This document shows, piece by piece, positions 46,396-55,192 of a stretch of 64,000 nt of DNA. The position numbers were made by a program, and so were the translations under genes. The DNA is from Halosimplex litoreum (lineage in GTDB: Archaea > Halobacteriota > Halobacteria > Halobacteriales > Haloarculaceae), in assembly GCF_016065055.1 (NCBI RefSeq), contig NZ_CP065856.1, positions 2,913,836 to 2,977,835 of the forward strand, written 5' to 3'. How positions within the stretch are numbered: position 1 is the stretch's first letter; the number at the start of each line of letters is the position of its first letter. Under the pieces are notes generated by a model. That model searched no databases. It saw nothing but the letters and a program-made list of their open reading frames with translations, and was not told the origin of the DNA.

Positions 46396-46902
46396 ATGGA
46401 GTTCGACATCGTTCAGGGGGACATCGCCGAGCAGTCGGCCGACGCGCTGGTCAACGCGGCGGGGACGAGCCTGCGGATGGGCAGCGGCGTCGCCGGTGCG
46501 CTCCGGCGGGCCGCGAGCGGGCCGATCAACGAGGAAGCGATCTCGAAGGGGCCGGTCGAGCTGGGCGCCGCGGCCGTGACGGACCCGTACGGTCTCGACG
46601 CCGAACACGTGATCCACGCGGCCGCGATGCCCCACTACGGCGACGGGCGCGCGACCGAGCGATCGATCGCCGACGCGACGCGCAACGCGCTGGCCGCCGC
46701 CGACGACCTCGGCTGCGAGTCGGTCGTCCTCCCCGTCCTCGGCACCGGCGCCGCCGGCTTCGAGTTCGCCGATGGGGCGCGGATCGTCTGTGAGACCGTC
46801 GCCGAGTACGAGGCCGAGACGCTCTCGGACGCTCGCGTCGTCGCCTACTCGGACGAAGAGTTCGCCGAACTGGAGCGGGTCGCCGCGGACGTGCGGGAGT
46901 GA
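46396..46902 (+). CDS. Macro domain protein
   Basis: 168 aa. The ADP-ribose-binding macro fold is shown by IVQGDIAEQSADALVNAAGTSLRMGSGVAGALRRAAS (first loop) and VLPVLGTGAAGFEFADGA (second loop). The family binds ADP-ribose or removes it or O-acetyl-ADP-ribose. A TATA-like CTTTTAGCC (about 46362-46370) precedes the start. The convergent neighbour is an ATP-grasp gene only 6 nt away. Confidence 0.9.
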   Translation: MEFDIVQGDIAEQSADALVNAAGTSLRMGSGVAGALRRAASGPINEEAISKGPVELGAAAVTDPYGLDAEHVIHAAAMPHYGDGRATERSIADATRNALAAADDLGCESVVLPVLGTGAAGFEFADGARIVCETVAEYEAETLSDARVVAYSDEEFAELERVAADVRE

Positions 46903-46908
46903 AATCGG

Positions 46909-47772
46909 CTACTCGCCGGCCGTCCGCCGGACCAGGTCGGCCAGGTCGTCCCAGAAGCCGTCGACGTACTTCTCGGCGTCGTCGACCGTGGGGCGGGCGT
47001 TGGTCTCGTTTACCACCGCGCGGTCGTCGGTGACGAGCAGGTCGACGCCGAGGAAGGGGACCTCCAGTACGTCGGCCGTCCGCTCGGCCAGCGCCCGGAG
47101 GTCGGGATCGAGGTCGACGCGGCTGGCCTCGGCGCCGCGGTGGACGTTGTGCTTCCACTGGCCGGCCGCGAGCGCCTCGTCGGGGAGGCGTCGCTCGACC
47201 GCGCCGACGTACTCGCCGTCGAGCACCATCACCCGGTAGTCGGTCGCGTCGGGCAGGTACTCCTGGACGAGGAAGGACTTGTCCCCCGTGGCCTGGAAGT
47301 CGTGGACCAGGTCGAGGTAGTCGACGACACCCAGCAGCGAATCCAGGTCGCCCGCCTTCGCGACGCCGACGCCCCGGGTGGTGGAGTTGGGTTTGACGAC
47401 CACGGGCGGGTCCAGCCGCTCGAAGGCGTCGACGAGTTCCGATTCGTCGACGGGGTTCGACACCATCACCGTCTCTGGGACCGGTACGTCGGCGGCGGCC
47501 AGGCGAGCGATCACGCCCGCTTTGTTGCGCGAGCGGAGGATGCACTCGCGGTCGTTGACCCACGGGACGCCCAGCGCGGCGTCGGCGACACCGCCCTCCA
47601 TCAGCCGCGGCGGGAAGACGAACCCGGCGTCGAAGTCCTCCCAGGGCGGGTCGCTGAGGGCGACTGTCCGTTCGCGCGAGCGGACGTGCTCGACCGCGAT
47701 GTCGCGGTCCGCGAGCGGCTCCTGTATCCGCTCGTACGTTTCGGCGTTCGTCGCGACCGCCAGCCGGAGCAT
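46909..47772 (-). CDS. RimK/LysX-like ATP-grasp ligase
   Basis: 287 aa. ATP-grasp features: PPVVVKPNSTTRGVGVAKAGD (ATP-binding lysine and glycine loop), FLVQEYLPDATDYRVMVLDGEYVGAVER and GVDLLVTDDRAVVNETNARP (Mg ligands). RimK-like enzymes add amino acids to proteins or small carriers, or make cofactor amide bonds. The N-terminal part lacks the LysW-specific features I would expect in lysine biosynthesis. Substrate unknown. Confidence 0.85.
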   Translation of the reverse strand: MLRLAVATNAETYERIQEPLADRDIAVEHVRSRERTVALSDPPWEDFDAGFVFPPRLMEGGVADAALGVPWVNDRECILRSRNKAGVIARLAAADVPVPETVMVSNPVDESELVDAFERLDPPVVVKPNSTTRGVGVAKAGDLDSLLGVVDYLDLVHDFQATGDKSFLVQEYLPDATDYRVMVLDGEYVGAVERRLPDEALAAGQWKHNVHRGAEASRVDLDPDLRALAERTADVLEVPFLGVDLLVTDDRAVVNETNARPTVDDAEKYVDGFWDDLADLVRRTAGE

Positions 47773-47913
47773 GCCCGCCCGTAGTGATCAGTCCCACTTA
47801 GCACCTCCGCCCCAGCGGTCGCACGCGTCGGTGTCGCCGACACGCCGGTCGTGAGTCGACGAACTCGCCCGAACTCGTCAGTACCCGACGGGAAAACCGA
47901 GAGGAAGGACGCC

Positions 47914-48444
47914 TCAGGCGATCAGCAGCTCTTCGCCGCGTTCGACCTTGATGCGGCAAGGCGGGGTGATCTTGTTGTACGCGCGGCGGTAGGCTTCCTT
48001 GACTTCCTCGGCCTGGTCGACGTCGCAGTAGGCGGTGAACAGGCGCTCGCCGGCCTGGATGCGCGCGGCGGTACCGACGATCTTGCCGAACGCCTGGCGC
48101 ATGCCGTCGGAGACACGGTCGGCCCCGGCACCGGTCGCCTGCTTGTTCTCTCGGATGACCTGGTGGGGGAACTTCCGGAGGACCATCTTGTAGTTGCCCT
48201 CGCCGAGCTCTTTGATCAGGTGGCGGTTGGCCGAGAGGCGGGAGGCCTCCATCGAACCGTGGCGCAGCTGGACCGACTCCTCGACGATGAGCGAGATCTG
48301 CACGGGGTAGTCGTCGCCCTCGGTGTTCTTGTCGCCCATCTGGTGCTGTGCGATCTTCGAACCGGGAATACCCGTGATGTACTCCCGTCGGGTGTACGCG
48401 GGCTTGTCGATGTCCCGGTACATCGAGGCAGGTTTGTCCGACAT
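47914..48444 (-). CDS. rpl10e: Large subunit ribosomal protein L10e (uL16)
   Basis: 176 aa from ATG 48444; in-frame upstream codons are rejected because of the TATA-like GCTTTATCC at 48474-48482. Begins [31 protein letters not shown], the normal L10e start. [41 protein letters not shown] and [12 protein letters not shown] follow. Single gene in its unit, high-confidence. Confidence 0.97.
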   Translation of the reverse strand: MSDKPASMYRDIDKPAYTRREYITGIPGSKIAQHQMGDKNTEGDDYPVQISLIVEESVQLRHGSMEASRLSANRHLIKELGEGNYKMVLRKFPHQVIRENKQATGAGADRVSDGMRQAFGKIVGTAARIQAGERLFTAYCDVDQAEEVKEAYRRAYNKITPPCRIKVERGEELLIA

Positions 48445-48473
48445 ATTCTTGCCGTAAACGAGTCCGAGCGCGT

Positions 48474-48482
48474 GGATAAAGC
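48474..48482 (-). promoter_or_regulatory. TATA box of rpl10e
   Basis: GCTTTATCC on the minus strand lies 30-38 nt before ATG 48444. Confidence 0.55.
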
Positions 48483-48543
48483 CTTCGAACCCGCCCGACC
48501 CCGTGAGAACGCCTGGCACTGACCTTCCCGGCTCGACCGCGAG

Positions 48544-50550
48544 TCACTCCTCGGTGGCGGCGTCGGGAACCGAGACGCGGTGTTCGTCGAGTTCGGCGAC
48601 CAACGTATCCGGTTGGACCACCGTCACGCCGGCCTCCGCCGCACGATCGCGGACGTCGAGCGGGAGTGTCGCGCCGGCGACGATCACCGCCGCGTCGAGG
48701 TCCGCGTCGCCCTCGACCGCGGCGGCGAATCGCTCGATCGCCGACCCGTCGACCGCCACTGCGGCGTCCGCGTGAACGGCCAGCACACCCGCGCGCAGGC
48801 TCGCCGGTCCCGGGACCGCCGCGCACAGGTCCACCGCGTCGTCGTCGCCCGTGTCGACTGTCCACCCGGTCGCGCCGAGGCAGTCCGCGACGACCCGTCT
48901 GAACCCGTCGGCCCCGAGGGCGCCCAGCGTCGCGGGCGTCCACCCCTCGGCGGCGTCGGCGACCACTTTAGAGTCCGAGGCGTCGGTGACCGCGCCGGTA
49001 CCGTCGGCGTCGTCGACCCCTTCGGCGTCGATCGGCGTCGCAGTTCGCTCGGCGGTCAGCCACTCGTCGTCCCTCTCGTCGTCGGCCAGCGTCCACTCGC
49101 CGTCCGGGAGGTCGGCCCCGCCGCCCTCGGCATCGTCGGCCGCGGATTCGCCGTCTGGTTCGACGCTCGCGTCGCCCGAGCCGCCGTCGGCCTCCTCGGA
49201 CGGGACGACCACGGTGTCGGAGTCGACGTCGTCGGTGCCGTCACGCTCGCTCGCGGCCGGACCGGGCCGGCGGTCGGCGAGTCGTTCGTCGAGCTCCTCG
49301 ACGGTGTCGAGCGCGTCGGGGACTCGCTCGCGGGCGACCGCGCGGGCGGCGTCGAGCGACGACTCGGCGCGGTCGCAGGCGGCCGTGGCCGCGGCGGACG
49401 GTGCCCCGTCGGCCGCGGCGAGCGCCTGCCGAGCCCGCTCACAGCGCGACTCGACCAGCCGTTCGGCGACGGTCGCGAGCCGCTCGCGGACCGCCTCGCG
49501 GTCGCCGTCGAAGCGCGGCTCGTCCCGCCCCCAGTCGAGCGCGCGGAGCCGTTCGTACCGCTCCAGCGCCCGCTCCCACCAGGTGACGGCGGTCTCGGCG
49601 TCGTCCGCCGACCGGGCGACTTCGACGGCCTGCTCGGCCCGTTCGAGCGGCGAGGCGGCCAGTCGCTCGCGCTCGGCGTCGAGGTTCGCCCGCCGCCGCT
49701 CGATCAGGTCGTCGCTCGGCCGGTCGGCGTCGACCGACAGCGCCGCCGCGTAGCTGTCGGCCGCTCGCTCGAAGTGGTCGGCCGCCGTCTCGTAGGCCTC
49801 GTCGTCCCAGCGGGTGTGGCCTCGCTCGCGGGCCTGCTCGGCCTGCTCGGCGTAGGCGCGACGCTCGAACAGTCGCAACCGGTCGCGATACCCTCCGATG
49901 CGGTCGTCGACCGACGCCGCGGCGCCGTCGAGCGACGCGGCCGCCTCCCGGGCGTCCCCGAGCGTCTCGCGCACGTCGCCGACCGCCGCCAGCACCACGT
50001 CGACGTCGCCGGACTCGAAGGCCCGCTCGACCCGGTCGAGCGTCTCCTCGGCGGCTTCGAGGTGGCGCTCGGCGCGCGACCAGACGCCCGCCGCAGCGTC
50101 GACGAACTCCCGGACGGCGTCCAGGTCGCCCCGCGTGGGGAACCGGTACTGCGCCCCAGTGACGGTGTCGAGTACGAGCGCTCCGTTTCGCAGGCCCGTC
50201 TCCGCGCGGGCGTCGACCACGTCGCCCAGCGCCACCGACTGGGTGCGATCCCCCCCGGCACGGCCGACGGCGAACAGCACCCGAACGTCCGTCACCAGCG
50301 CCACCGCGCTGTGGTCGCTATCGGGCACGACCTGCTCGGTCTCGACCGCGTCGTCGCTCGCCGCGCCGTCGGTCGCTTCGACCGTGACTCCCCGTTTCCT
50401 GTTCCGGACGACGAACCTGGCGGTCTCGGCCGGCTCGACGTATTCGGCGAGTGGCCGGTCGTGCAAGAGCCCTCGACCGATCAGCCCCCCGCTCCCCGTC
50501 TCCGTGAGCACCTGTGCGTCCCCGTTTTCGACTTCGATGACGTGTTTCAT
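48544..50550 (-). CDS. Large acidic protein: PH-like head, helical middle, Mrr/restriction-fold-like tail
   Basis: 668 aa from ATG 50550. Residues about 60-160 resemble a bacterial PH-like sensor (VALVTDVRVLFAVG, GALVLDTVTGAQYRFP). The middle (about 165-410) is long, Ala/Glu/Arg-rich helix, probably coiled. A long acidic linker follows. The end (about 555-660) has TLGALGADGFRRVVADCLGATGWTV and AVIVAGATLPLDVRDRAAEAGVTVVQPDTL, similar to Mrr-type restriction endonuclease folds, but I could not find the D...ExK catalytic set (AVDLCAAVPG, AGVLAVHAD). Perhaps a binding-only relative. Function unknown. Confidence 0.7.
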   Translation of the reverse strand: MKHVIEVENGDAQVLTETGSGGLIGRGLLHDRPLAEYVEPAETARFVVRNRKRGVTVEATDGAASDDAVETEQVVPDSDHSAVALVTDVRVLFAVGRAGGDRTQSVALGDVVDARAETGLRNGALVLDTVTGAQYRFPTRGDLDAVREFVDAAAGVWSRAERHLEAAEETLDRVERAFESGDVDVVLAAVGDVRETLGDAREAAASLDGAAASVDDRIGGYRDRLRLFERRAYAEQAEQARERGHTRWDDEAYETAADHFERAADSYAAALSVDADRPSDDLIERRRANLDAERERLAASPLERAEQAVEVARSADDAETAVTWWERALERYERLRALDWGRDEPRFDGDREAVRERLATVAERLVESRCERARQALAAADGAPSAAATAACDRAESSLDAARAVARERVPDALDTVEELDERLADRRPGPAASERDGTDDVDSDTVVVPSEEADGGSGDASVEPDGESAADDAEGGGADLPDGEWTLADDERDDEWLTAERTATPIDAEGVDDADGTGAVTDASDSKVVADAAEGWTPATLGALGADGFRRVVADCLGATGWTVDTGDDDAVDLCAAVPGPASLRAGVLAVHADAAVAVDGSAIERFAAAVEGDADLDAAVIVAGATLPLDVRDRAAEAGVTVVQPDTLVAELDEHRVSVPDAATEE

Positions 50551-50798
50551 TTCCCCCACCGCGCGTGACTGGCTCAACCGTCGATTGGATGATACTAAAC
50601 GCTTGTGTCGATTCGCCCCGGGTTCGGGTTCCGTGCGGATCCGGCGGTCGTTTCCGGACGAACCGGAAGCGAGCGACCGCGCCGCCGGGTTCGCTCGCGG
50701 GACTCGCGTCCGGACGCCGCCGTTCGTCGTCCGGCCCTCCGGTTACCCAGGTGTCACTGGTGGTCTTTTGAGGCTCGCGACCCAACGAATCGACACCT

Positions 50799-51797
50799 AT
50801 GAACAAACTCGTCGACGGCGAGTGGCGGACGGATATCGACGAATACACCAACGAGGACGGGGAGTTCGAGCGTAGCGAGACCACCTTCCGCGACCGGATC
50901 GAGGACGACCCCGACGCGCGGTTCCAGCCCGAGGCCGGTCGGTACCACCTCTACGTCTCCTACGCCTGCCCGTGGGCCCACCGGACCCTGCTGATCCGGT
51001 CGCTGAAAGGGCTCGAAGACGCGATCTCGGTCGATATCGTCGACCCCTACCGCGACGACGGCGGCTGGCAGTTCACCCCCGACAAAGAGGGCTGTACCTC
51101 CGACACAGTCAACGGCAGCGACTACCTCCGCGAGGTCTACCAGGAAGCCGACCCGGACGCGACCTGCCGCGTGACGGTGCCCGTCCTCTGGGACAAAGAG
51201 GAGGAGACCATCGTCAACAACGAGTCCGAGGAGATCCTGCGCATGCTCGACACGGAGTTCGACGACGTGGCCGAGCGCGACGTGGACCTGTACCCCGAGG
51301 GGTACCGCGAGGAAGTCGACGAGATCATCGACGACATCTACGAGCCGATCAACAACGGCGTCTACCGGGCGGGTTTCGCCGGCTCGCAGGAGGCCTACGA
51401 CGAGGCGATCGACGAGCTGTTCGCGGCCCTGGACCACTGGGACGAGGTGCTGGCCGACCAGCGCTACCTCGCCGGCGACCGCCTGACGGAGGCGGACGTC
51501 TGCATGTTCACGACGCTGGTCCGCTTCGACGAGGTGTATCACACCCACTTCAAGTGCAACGTCGAAGCGATCCACGAGTACGACAACCTCTGGCCGTACC
51601 TGCGCGATCTGTACCAGACGCCGGGCGTCGCCGAGACGGTGAACATGGACCACATCAAGGAACACTACTACACGACCCACCCGGACGTCAACCCCAAGCG
51701 GCTGGTCGCCCGCGGGCCGGACCTGCACTTCGACGCCGAACACGACCGCGACGAACTGCCCGGCAGCCCGCCCACGGAACTGCTGCCGCTCGCGTGA
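50799..51797 (+). CDS. Glutathionyl-hydroquinone-reductase-like glutathione S-transferase (Xi class)
   Basis: 332 aa. The N-terminal thioredoxin-like domain has the Xi-class catalytic motif SYACPWAHRTL (C57), and the long inserts (DPYRDDGGWQFTPD, ESEEILRML) plus the C-terminal helices (GDRLTEADVCMFTTLVRFDEVYHTHFKCN) match YqjG/ECM4 proteins. These reduce glutathionyl-hydroquinones. Haloarchaea use gamma-glutamylcysteine rather than glutathione, so the thiol partner is probably different. A TATA-like TCTTTTGAGG is at about 50764-50773. Confidence 0.9.
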   Translation: MNKLVDGEWRTDIDEYTNEDGEFERSETTFRDRIEDDPDARFQPEAGRYHLYVSYACPWAHRTLLIRSLKGLEDAISVDIVDPYRDDGGWQFTPDKEGCTSDTVNGSDYLREVYQEADPDATCRVTVPVLWDKEEETIVNNESEEILRMLDTEFDDVAERDVDLYPEGYREEVDEIIDDIYEPINNGVYRAGFAGSQEAYDEAIDELFAALDHWDEVLADQRYLAGDRLTEADVCMFTTLVRFDEVYHTHFKCNVEAIHEYDNLWPYLRDLYQTPGVAETVNMDHIKEHYYTTHPDVNPKRLVARGPDLHFDAEHDRDELPGSPPTELLPLA

Positions 51798-51839
51798 GGC
51801 GCCCGGCGGTCGCTCTCAGCTACTGGTCGAGTGGCTGGC

Positions 51840-52934
51840 TCAGTCGTCGCCGGCCGGCGCCGGACGCTTCGACAGGTCGCCGACGCGGGCCGCGAGTTCG
51901 CGGTCCAGCGGCGAGTCGGGGCGGGTGTGGAGTGTGAGGACGGTGCCGTCGTCGAACGTCGCGGTGACCGTCCGGCGTCGCCGCCGGACCGCCTCTATCC
52001 CGTCGAACTCCTCACCGTTGCGCACGGCGTAGACGACCAGGGCGAAACTCGCGACGGTCGCCAGCGCGAACAGCGGCGGGAGGACGGTACCGTCGACCGC
52101 GACCAGCACCGTGAACGGTCCGACCGCGAGCGCGGCCGCCCCCCAGCGACCGAGCGGGTCGGCGCCCGCGCGGCCGCGGACGCGGCGTTCGAGCCCGCCG
52201 AGCGCGTCGGCGAGGGAGGCCAGCGGGCCGAACCGACGCAGTCGGTCTGTCGGCGTCTCCCCGCTCGGGGCGGCGCCCGCGCGACGGACGTAGTCGGCGG
52301 CGAGCGCGCCCCCGACGGCGGCCAGCGCGAGCGCGGGTGTCAGCGGGTCGGCGGCCGTCCCCAGGACGCCGAGGAACGCGACCACCGAGCAGAGATAGCC
52401 GAGGCCGCCGAGCAGGCGGGCGTCACGGCCGCGCAGACCCACCGTCGCAGTGACGGAGCTGCGAACCGCCGACAGCCGGTCGAGGCCGACGCTGACCAGT
52501 CCGTCGTCGGTGACGGCGAGGAGTCGGCCGTCGCTGAGGCCGACCGCCGCCCGACCGCCGCGGTCGCCGAGCAGTCGGGCGGCGTCGACGACCTGCAGCG
52601 ACTCGTCGCGCCGGAGGTGCTGCCGAACGGACGCGGTCTCGTGGCCGGGCGGCGACGAGAGCGTCCACGGTTCGACGGTCGTCGCGCCCGCGACGGCGGT
52701 CGCCAGCCGGCCGGCGTCGCGTCCGCCTCTCTCGTTGCCGGCCGCGCCGTCACTGTCGCCGCCGGCCCCGGACGGCGTGTCTCGGGGACCCGGCGGCGAG
52801 TCGCAGTCGGTTGTCGTCGTCCCCGTCACCGGCCGGTCGGAGTCGTCACCGTCCCCGACCGCTGGCGGCGGCCCCTCCCCGCCGTCGCGAACGGACTCGT
52901 CCCCGCTCTCGCCGGGCGGTCGCTGCTCACTCAT
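51840..52934 (-). CDS. Hypothetical membrane protein with PH-like regions
   Basis: 364 aa. A long acidic, low-complexity head (about residues 1-75) is followed by a beta-rich part (DESLQVVDAARLL, GLSDGRLLAVTDDGLVSVGLDRLSAVRSS). Four hydrophobic segments then come in two pairs (LLGGLGYLCSVVAFLGVLG, ALALAAVGGALAADYV; WGAAALAVGPFTVLVAV, FALATVASFALVVYAV). The end returns to short strands (TVTATFDDGTVLTLHT). The beta parts resemble the bacterial PH-like domains seen in the large gene at 48544, but this is weak. Function unknown. Confidence 0.65.
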   Translation of the reverse strand: MSEQRPPGESGDESVRDGGEGPPPAVGDGDDSDRPVTGTTTTDCDSPPGPRDTPSGAGGDSDGAAGNERGGRDAGRLATAVAGATTVEPWTLSSPPGHETASVRQHLRRDESLQVVDAARLLGDRGGRAAVGLSDGRLLAVTDDGLVSVGLDRLSAVRSSVTATVGLRGRDARLLGGLGYLCSVVAFLGVLGTAADPLTPALALAAVGGALAADYVRRAGAAPSGETPTDRLRRFGPLASLADALGGLERRVRGRAGADPLGRWGAAALAVGPFTVLVAVDGTVLPPLFALATVASFALVVYAVRNGEEFDGIEAVRRRRRTVTATFDDGTVLTLHTRPDSPLDRELAARVGDLSKRPAPAGDD

Positions 52935-53155
52935 GGCCTCGTCTACGGCGCCCGTACCCGATTGTAAATGGCGGCTTATCGCCCCGATACGGTCGCTTCG
53001 CCGACGCCGATGGGCCGCGTGTCTCCGAGAACGGCGGCGCCACTGGCGACACTCGCGCCGGCGTCACGCCGGCGGTGCCGACGACGGCGTCCCGGGCTCC
53101 GGCGACGACGGCCGCTGTCGAAAGGCCGTAGGAGCGGGGCGACGTCGGTGACGAC

Positions 53156-54139
53156 ATGACCCGGGTCACGGTCGGCGGGCGCATCCACGTCGGCTTCCAG
53201 AACCTCTCGCTGGCACACGAACGCCTCTACGGCGGCGTCGGCCTCGCGCTCGCCGAACCGCGGCTCGACCTGCGGGCCGAGCGGGCCGAAGCAGTCGACT
53301 GCGACGACGACGCGGCGCGGCAGTACGTCGATCGGGTCGTCGACCACCTCGACGTGCCCGGTGCGACCGTCCGCGTCGACGAGCGACTCCCCCGCCACGC
53401 CGGACTCGGTAGCGGGACCCAGCTCGCGCTCGCCGCGCTGGTCGCCGTCGCCGGTGCCTACGATATCGACGTGAACCCGCGCGAGCGCGCCCCGGCGCTG
53501 GGCCGCGGCGGCCGCAGCGGGATCGGCGTCGCGACCTTCGAGTCGGGCGGGTTCGTCGTCGACGGCGGCCACCCGACCGAGCGGTTCACCACCGCGCCGC
53601 CCGCCGAGGGCGAGTGGGCGGTCCCGCCGGTCGTCGCGCGCCACGACCTCCCCGAGTCCTGGCGGTTCGTCCTCGCGATCCCCGACGCGGGCCCCGGCCG
53701 GAGCGGCGACGAGGAGGACGAGAGTATGCGCTCGGTCGTCGAGCGGGCCGACCCCGGCATCGCCGAGGATATCGCGCTGGTCGTCACCCAGCAGCTGCTC
53801 CCGGCGGCCGCGACCGGTGACCGGGCGGCCTTCGGCGACGCGATCGCCCGTCTCGGCCGGCTCAACGGCGCCTGGTACGCCGACGAACAGGGCGGCGTCT
53901 ATCGCCCGCCGGCGGGAGCGATCATCGACGCCCTCTCGGACCACCCGGCGGTCGCCGGGGCCGGCCAGTCCTCGTGGGGCCCCACCGTCTACGCGCTGAC
54001 CGACGCCGACTACGCCGAGGACGTGGCCGATGCAGCCCGGGCGGCACTCTCGGCGGTGGCGGACGGCGGACGGGTCGTCGTCGCTCGCCCGCGAGACGAC
54101 GGTGCGACCGTCGAGAGGGCAACCGCCGAGACCGACTGA
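53156..54139 (+). CDS. Beta-ribofuranosylaminobenzene 5'-phosphate (beta-RFAP) synthase
   Basis: 327 aa. GHMP-superfamily fold: VTVGGRIHVGFQNLS at the start, the phosphate loop LPRHAGLGSGTQLALAALVAVAGAYDID and the ending GAGQSSWGPTVYAL. These match archaeal beta-RFAP synthases, which join 4-hydroxybenzoate or para-aminobenzoate to PRPP in methanopterin biosynthesis. Haloarchaea are not methanogens, so the product probably feeds a modified folate or pterin. It starts 221 nt after the membrane protein gene on the other strand. Confidence 0.87.
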   Translation: MTRVTVGGRIHVGFQNLSLAHERLYGGVGLALAEPRLDLRAERAEAVDCDDDAARQYVDRVVDHLDVPGATVRVDERLPRHAGLGSGTQLALAALVAVAGAYDIDVNPRERAPALGRGGRSGIGVATFESGGFVVDGGHPTERFTTAPPAEGEWAVPPVVARHDLPESWRFVLAIPDAGPGRSGDEEDESMRSVVERADPGIAEDIALVVTQQLLPAAATGDRAAFGDAIARLGRLNGAWYADEQGGVYRPPAGAIIDALSDHPAVAGAGQSSWGPTVYALTDADYAEDVADAARAALSAVADGGRVVVARPRDDGATVERATAETD

Positions 54140-54225
54140 GACCCGTCGAAGCTGCCGCACCGTCCGTTTCAGCGAGCGAGAATGGCGGCACAACAGGTAA
54201 ACGGGTGGGGCCGAGTGGTGGTCGC

Positions 54226-55068
54226 ATGGACCGGATACCGTTCGGGGTCCGCCAGCTCGACACGACCCTCGGCGGCGGGGCGCCGACGGGCAGCGTCGTC
54301 CTCGTGGCGGGCGAGGGCGGCGCGGGGTCGCGCGAGTTCCTCCAGACGAGCACGCTGTTGAACGGCCTCGCAGAGGGCGACGCGGAGTTACACGACCTCT
54401 ACTACGGCGACCTGGCCGCAAACGCCCACCCGCCCGAGGAGGTCCACTTCGTCTCGTTCACCGAGAGCCGCGACTGCTTCGAGAGCGAGGTGCGGACGAC
54501 GATGGAGTCGGAGATCGTCGACGCCGGCATGGACGCGGTCCGATACCACGACCTCTCGGAGCAGTACTTCCACCAGAGCCCGGTCCCGCGGGAGTGGTAC
54601 GCCGACGCGGCCGCCGACATCCGCGACCTGCGGGCCCGCCAGGAACGCGACGACATCCTCGGCGAACTCGGGAGTCGGCTGAGCGAGCACGCGCCGGGCA
54701 ACCTGGTCGTCATCGACTCGATCAGCGACCTCGTCAGCACCGCCGGCCGCGACCAGAACCTCGACTGGACCGACGTGGCCTTCCTCGTCAAGGGCCTCCA
54801 GAAGGGCGCCGACCAGTGGAACGGTGTCATCCTGGTCCACCTCAACCGGGAGACGGTCTCGCCGACCGAGTACGGCCAGCTCGTCGACGGCGTCGACGGC
54901 ACGCTGGAGTTCCAGTGGGCCAGCGGCGGGTCGACCCGCGCGCGCACGCTCGTCGTCAAGCAGTTCCGAGGCGTCCTCGCGGCCATCGACAGCGAGAACA
55001 TCGTCCAGTTCGAGACCGAGGTCGGCGACGGCGGCTTCGACATCAGCGACGTGCGCAAGATCCGTTGA
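54226..55068 (+). CDS. RAD55/KaiC-like ATPase-fold protein with altered Walker A
   Basis: 280 aa from ATG 54226. It begins IPFGVRQLDTTLGGGAPTGSVVLVAGEGGAGSREFL, the RAD55/KaiC pattern, but the P-loop reads GEGGAGSR: the Lys and Thr of GK(T/S) are Ser and Arg. Walker B (NLVVIDSISDLV) is kept, as is the later NGVILVHLNRETV region. ATP hydrolysis is doubtful. Similar haloarchaeal proteins are thought to be regulators. It follows beta-RFAP synthase by 86 nt; no direct functional link is known. Confidence 0.8.
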   Translation: MDRIPFGVRQLDTTLGGGAPTGSVVLVAGEGGAGSREFLQTSTLLNGLAEGDAELHDLYYGDLAANAHPPEEVHFVSFTESRDCFESEVRTTMESEIVDAGMDAVRYHDLSEQYFHQSPVPREWYADAAADIRDLRARQERDDILGELGSRLSEHAPGNLVVIDSISDLVSTAGRDQNLDWTDVAFLVKGLQKGADQWNGVILVHLNRETVSPTEYGQLVDGVDGTLEFQWASGGSTRARTLVVKQFRGVLAAIDSENIVQFETEVGDGGFDISDVRKIR

Positions 55069-55192
55069 CCGGACTCCGGACCGTATTCGCCGGACAACGG
55101 CCGCGAAAGACGGCGTCGGGCGGATACGTTCAGTTCGACTTTCGAGAATCGGTGGCAAACCCTTAACTGCCTACTCGCGTCAGAGGAACGTA

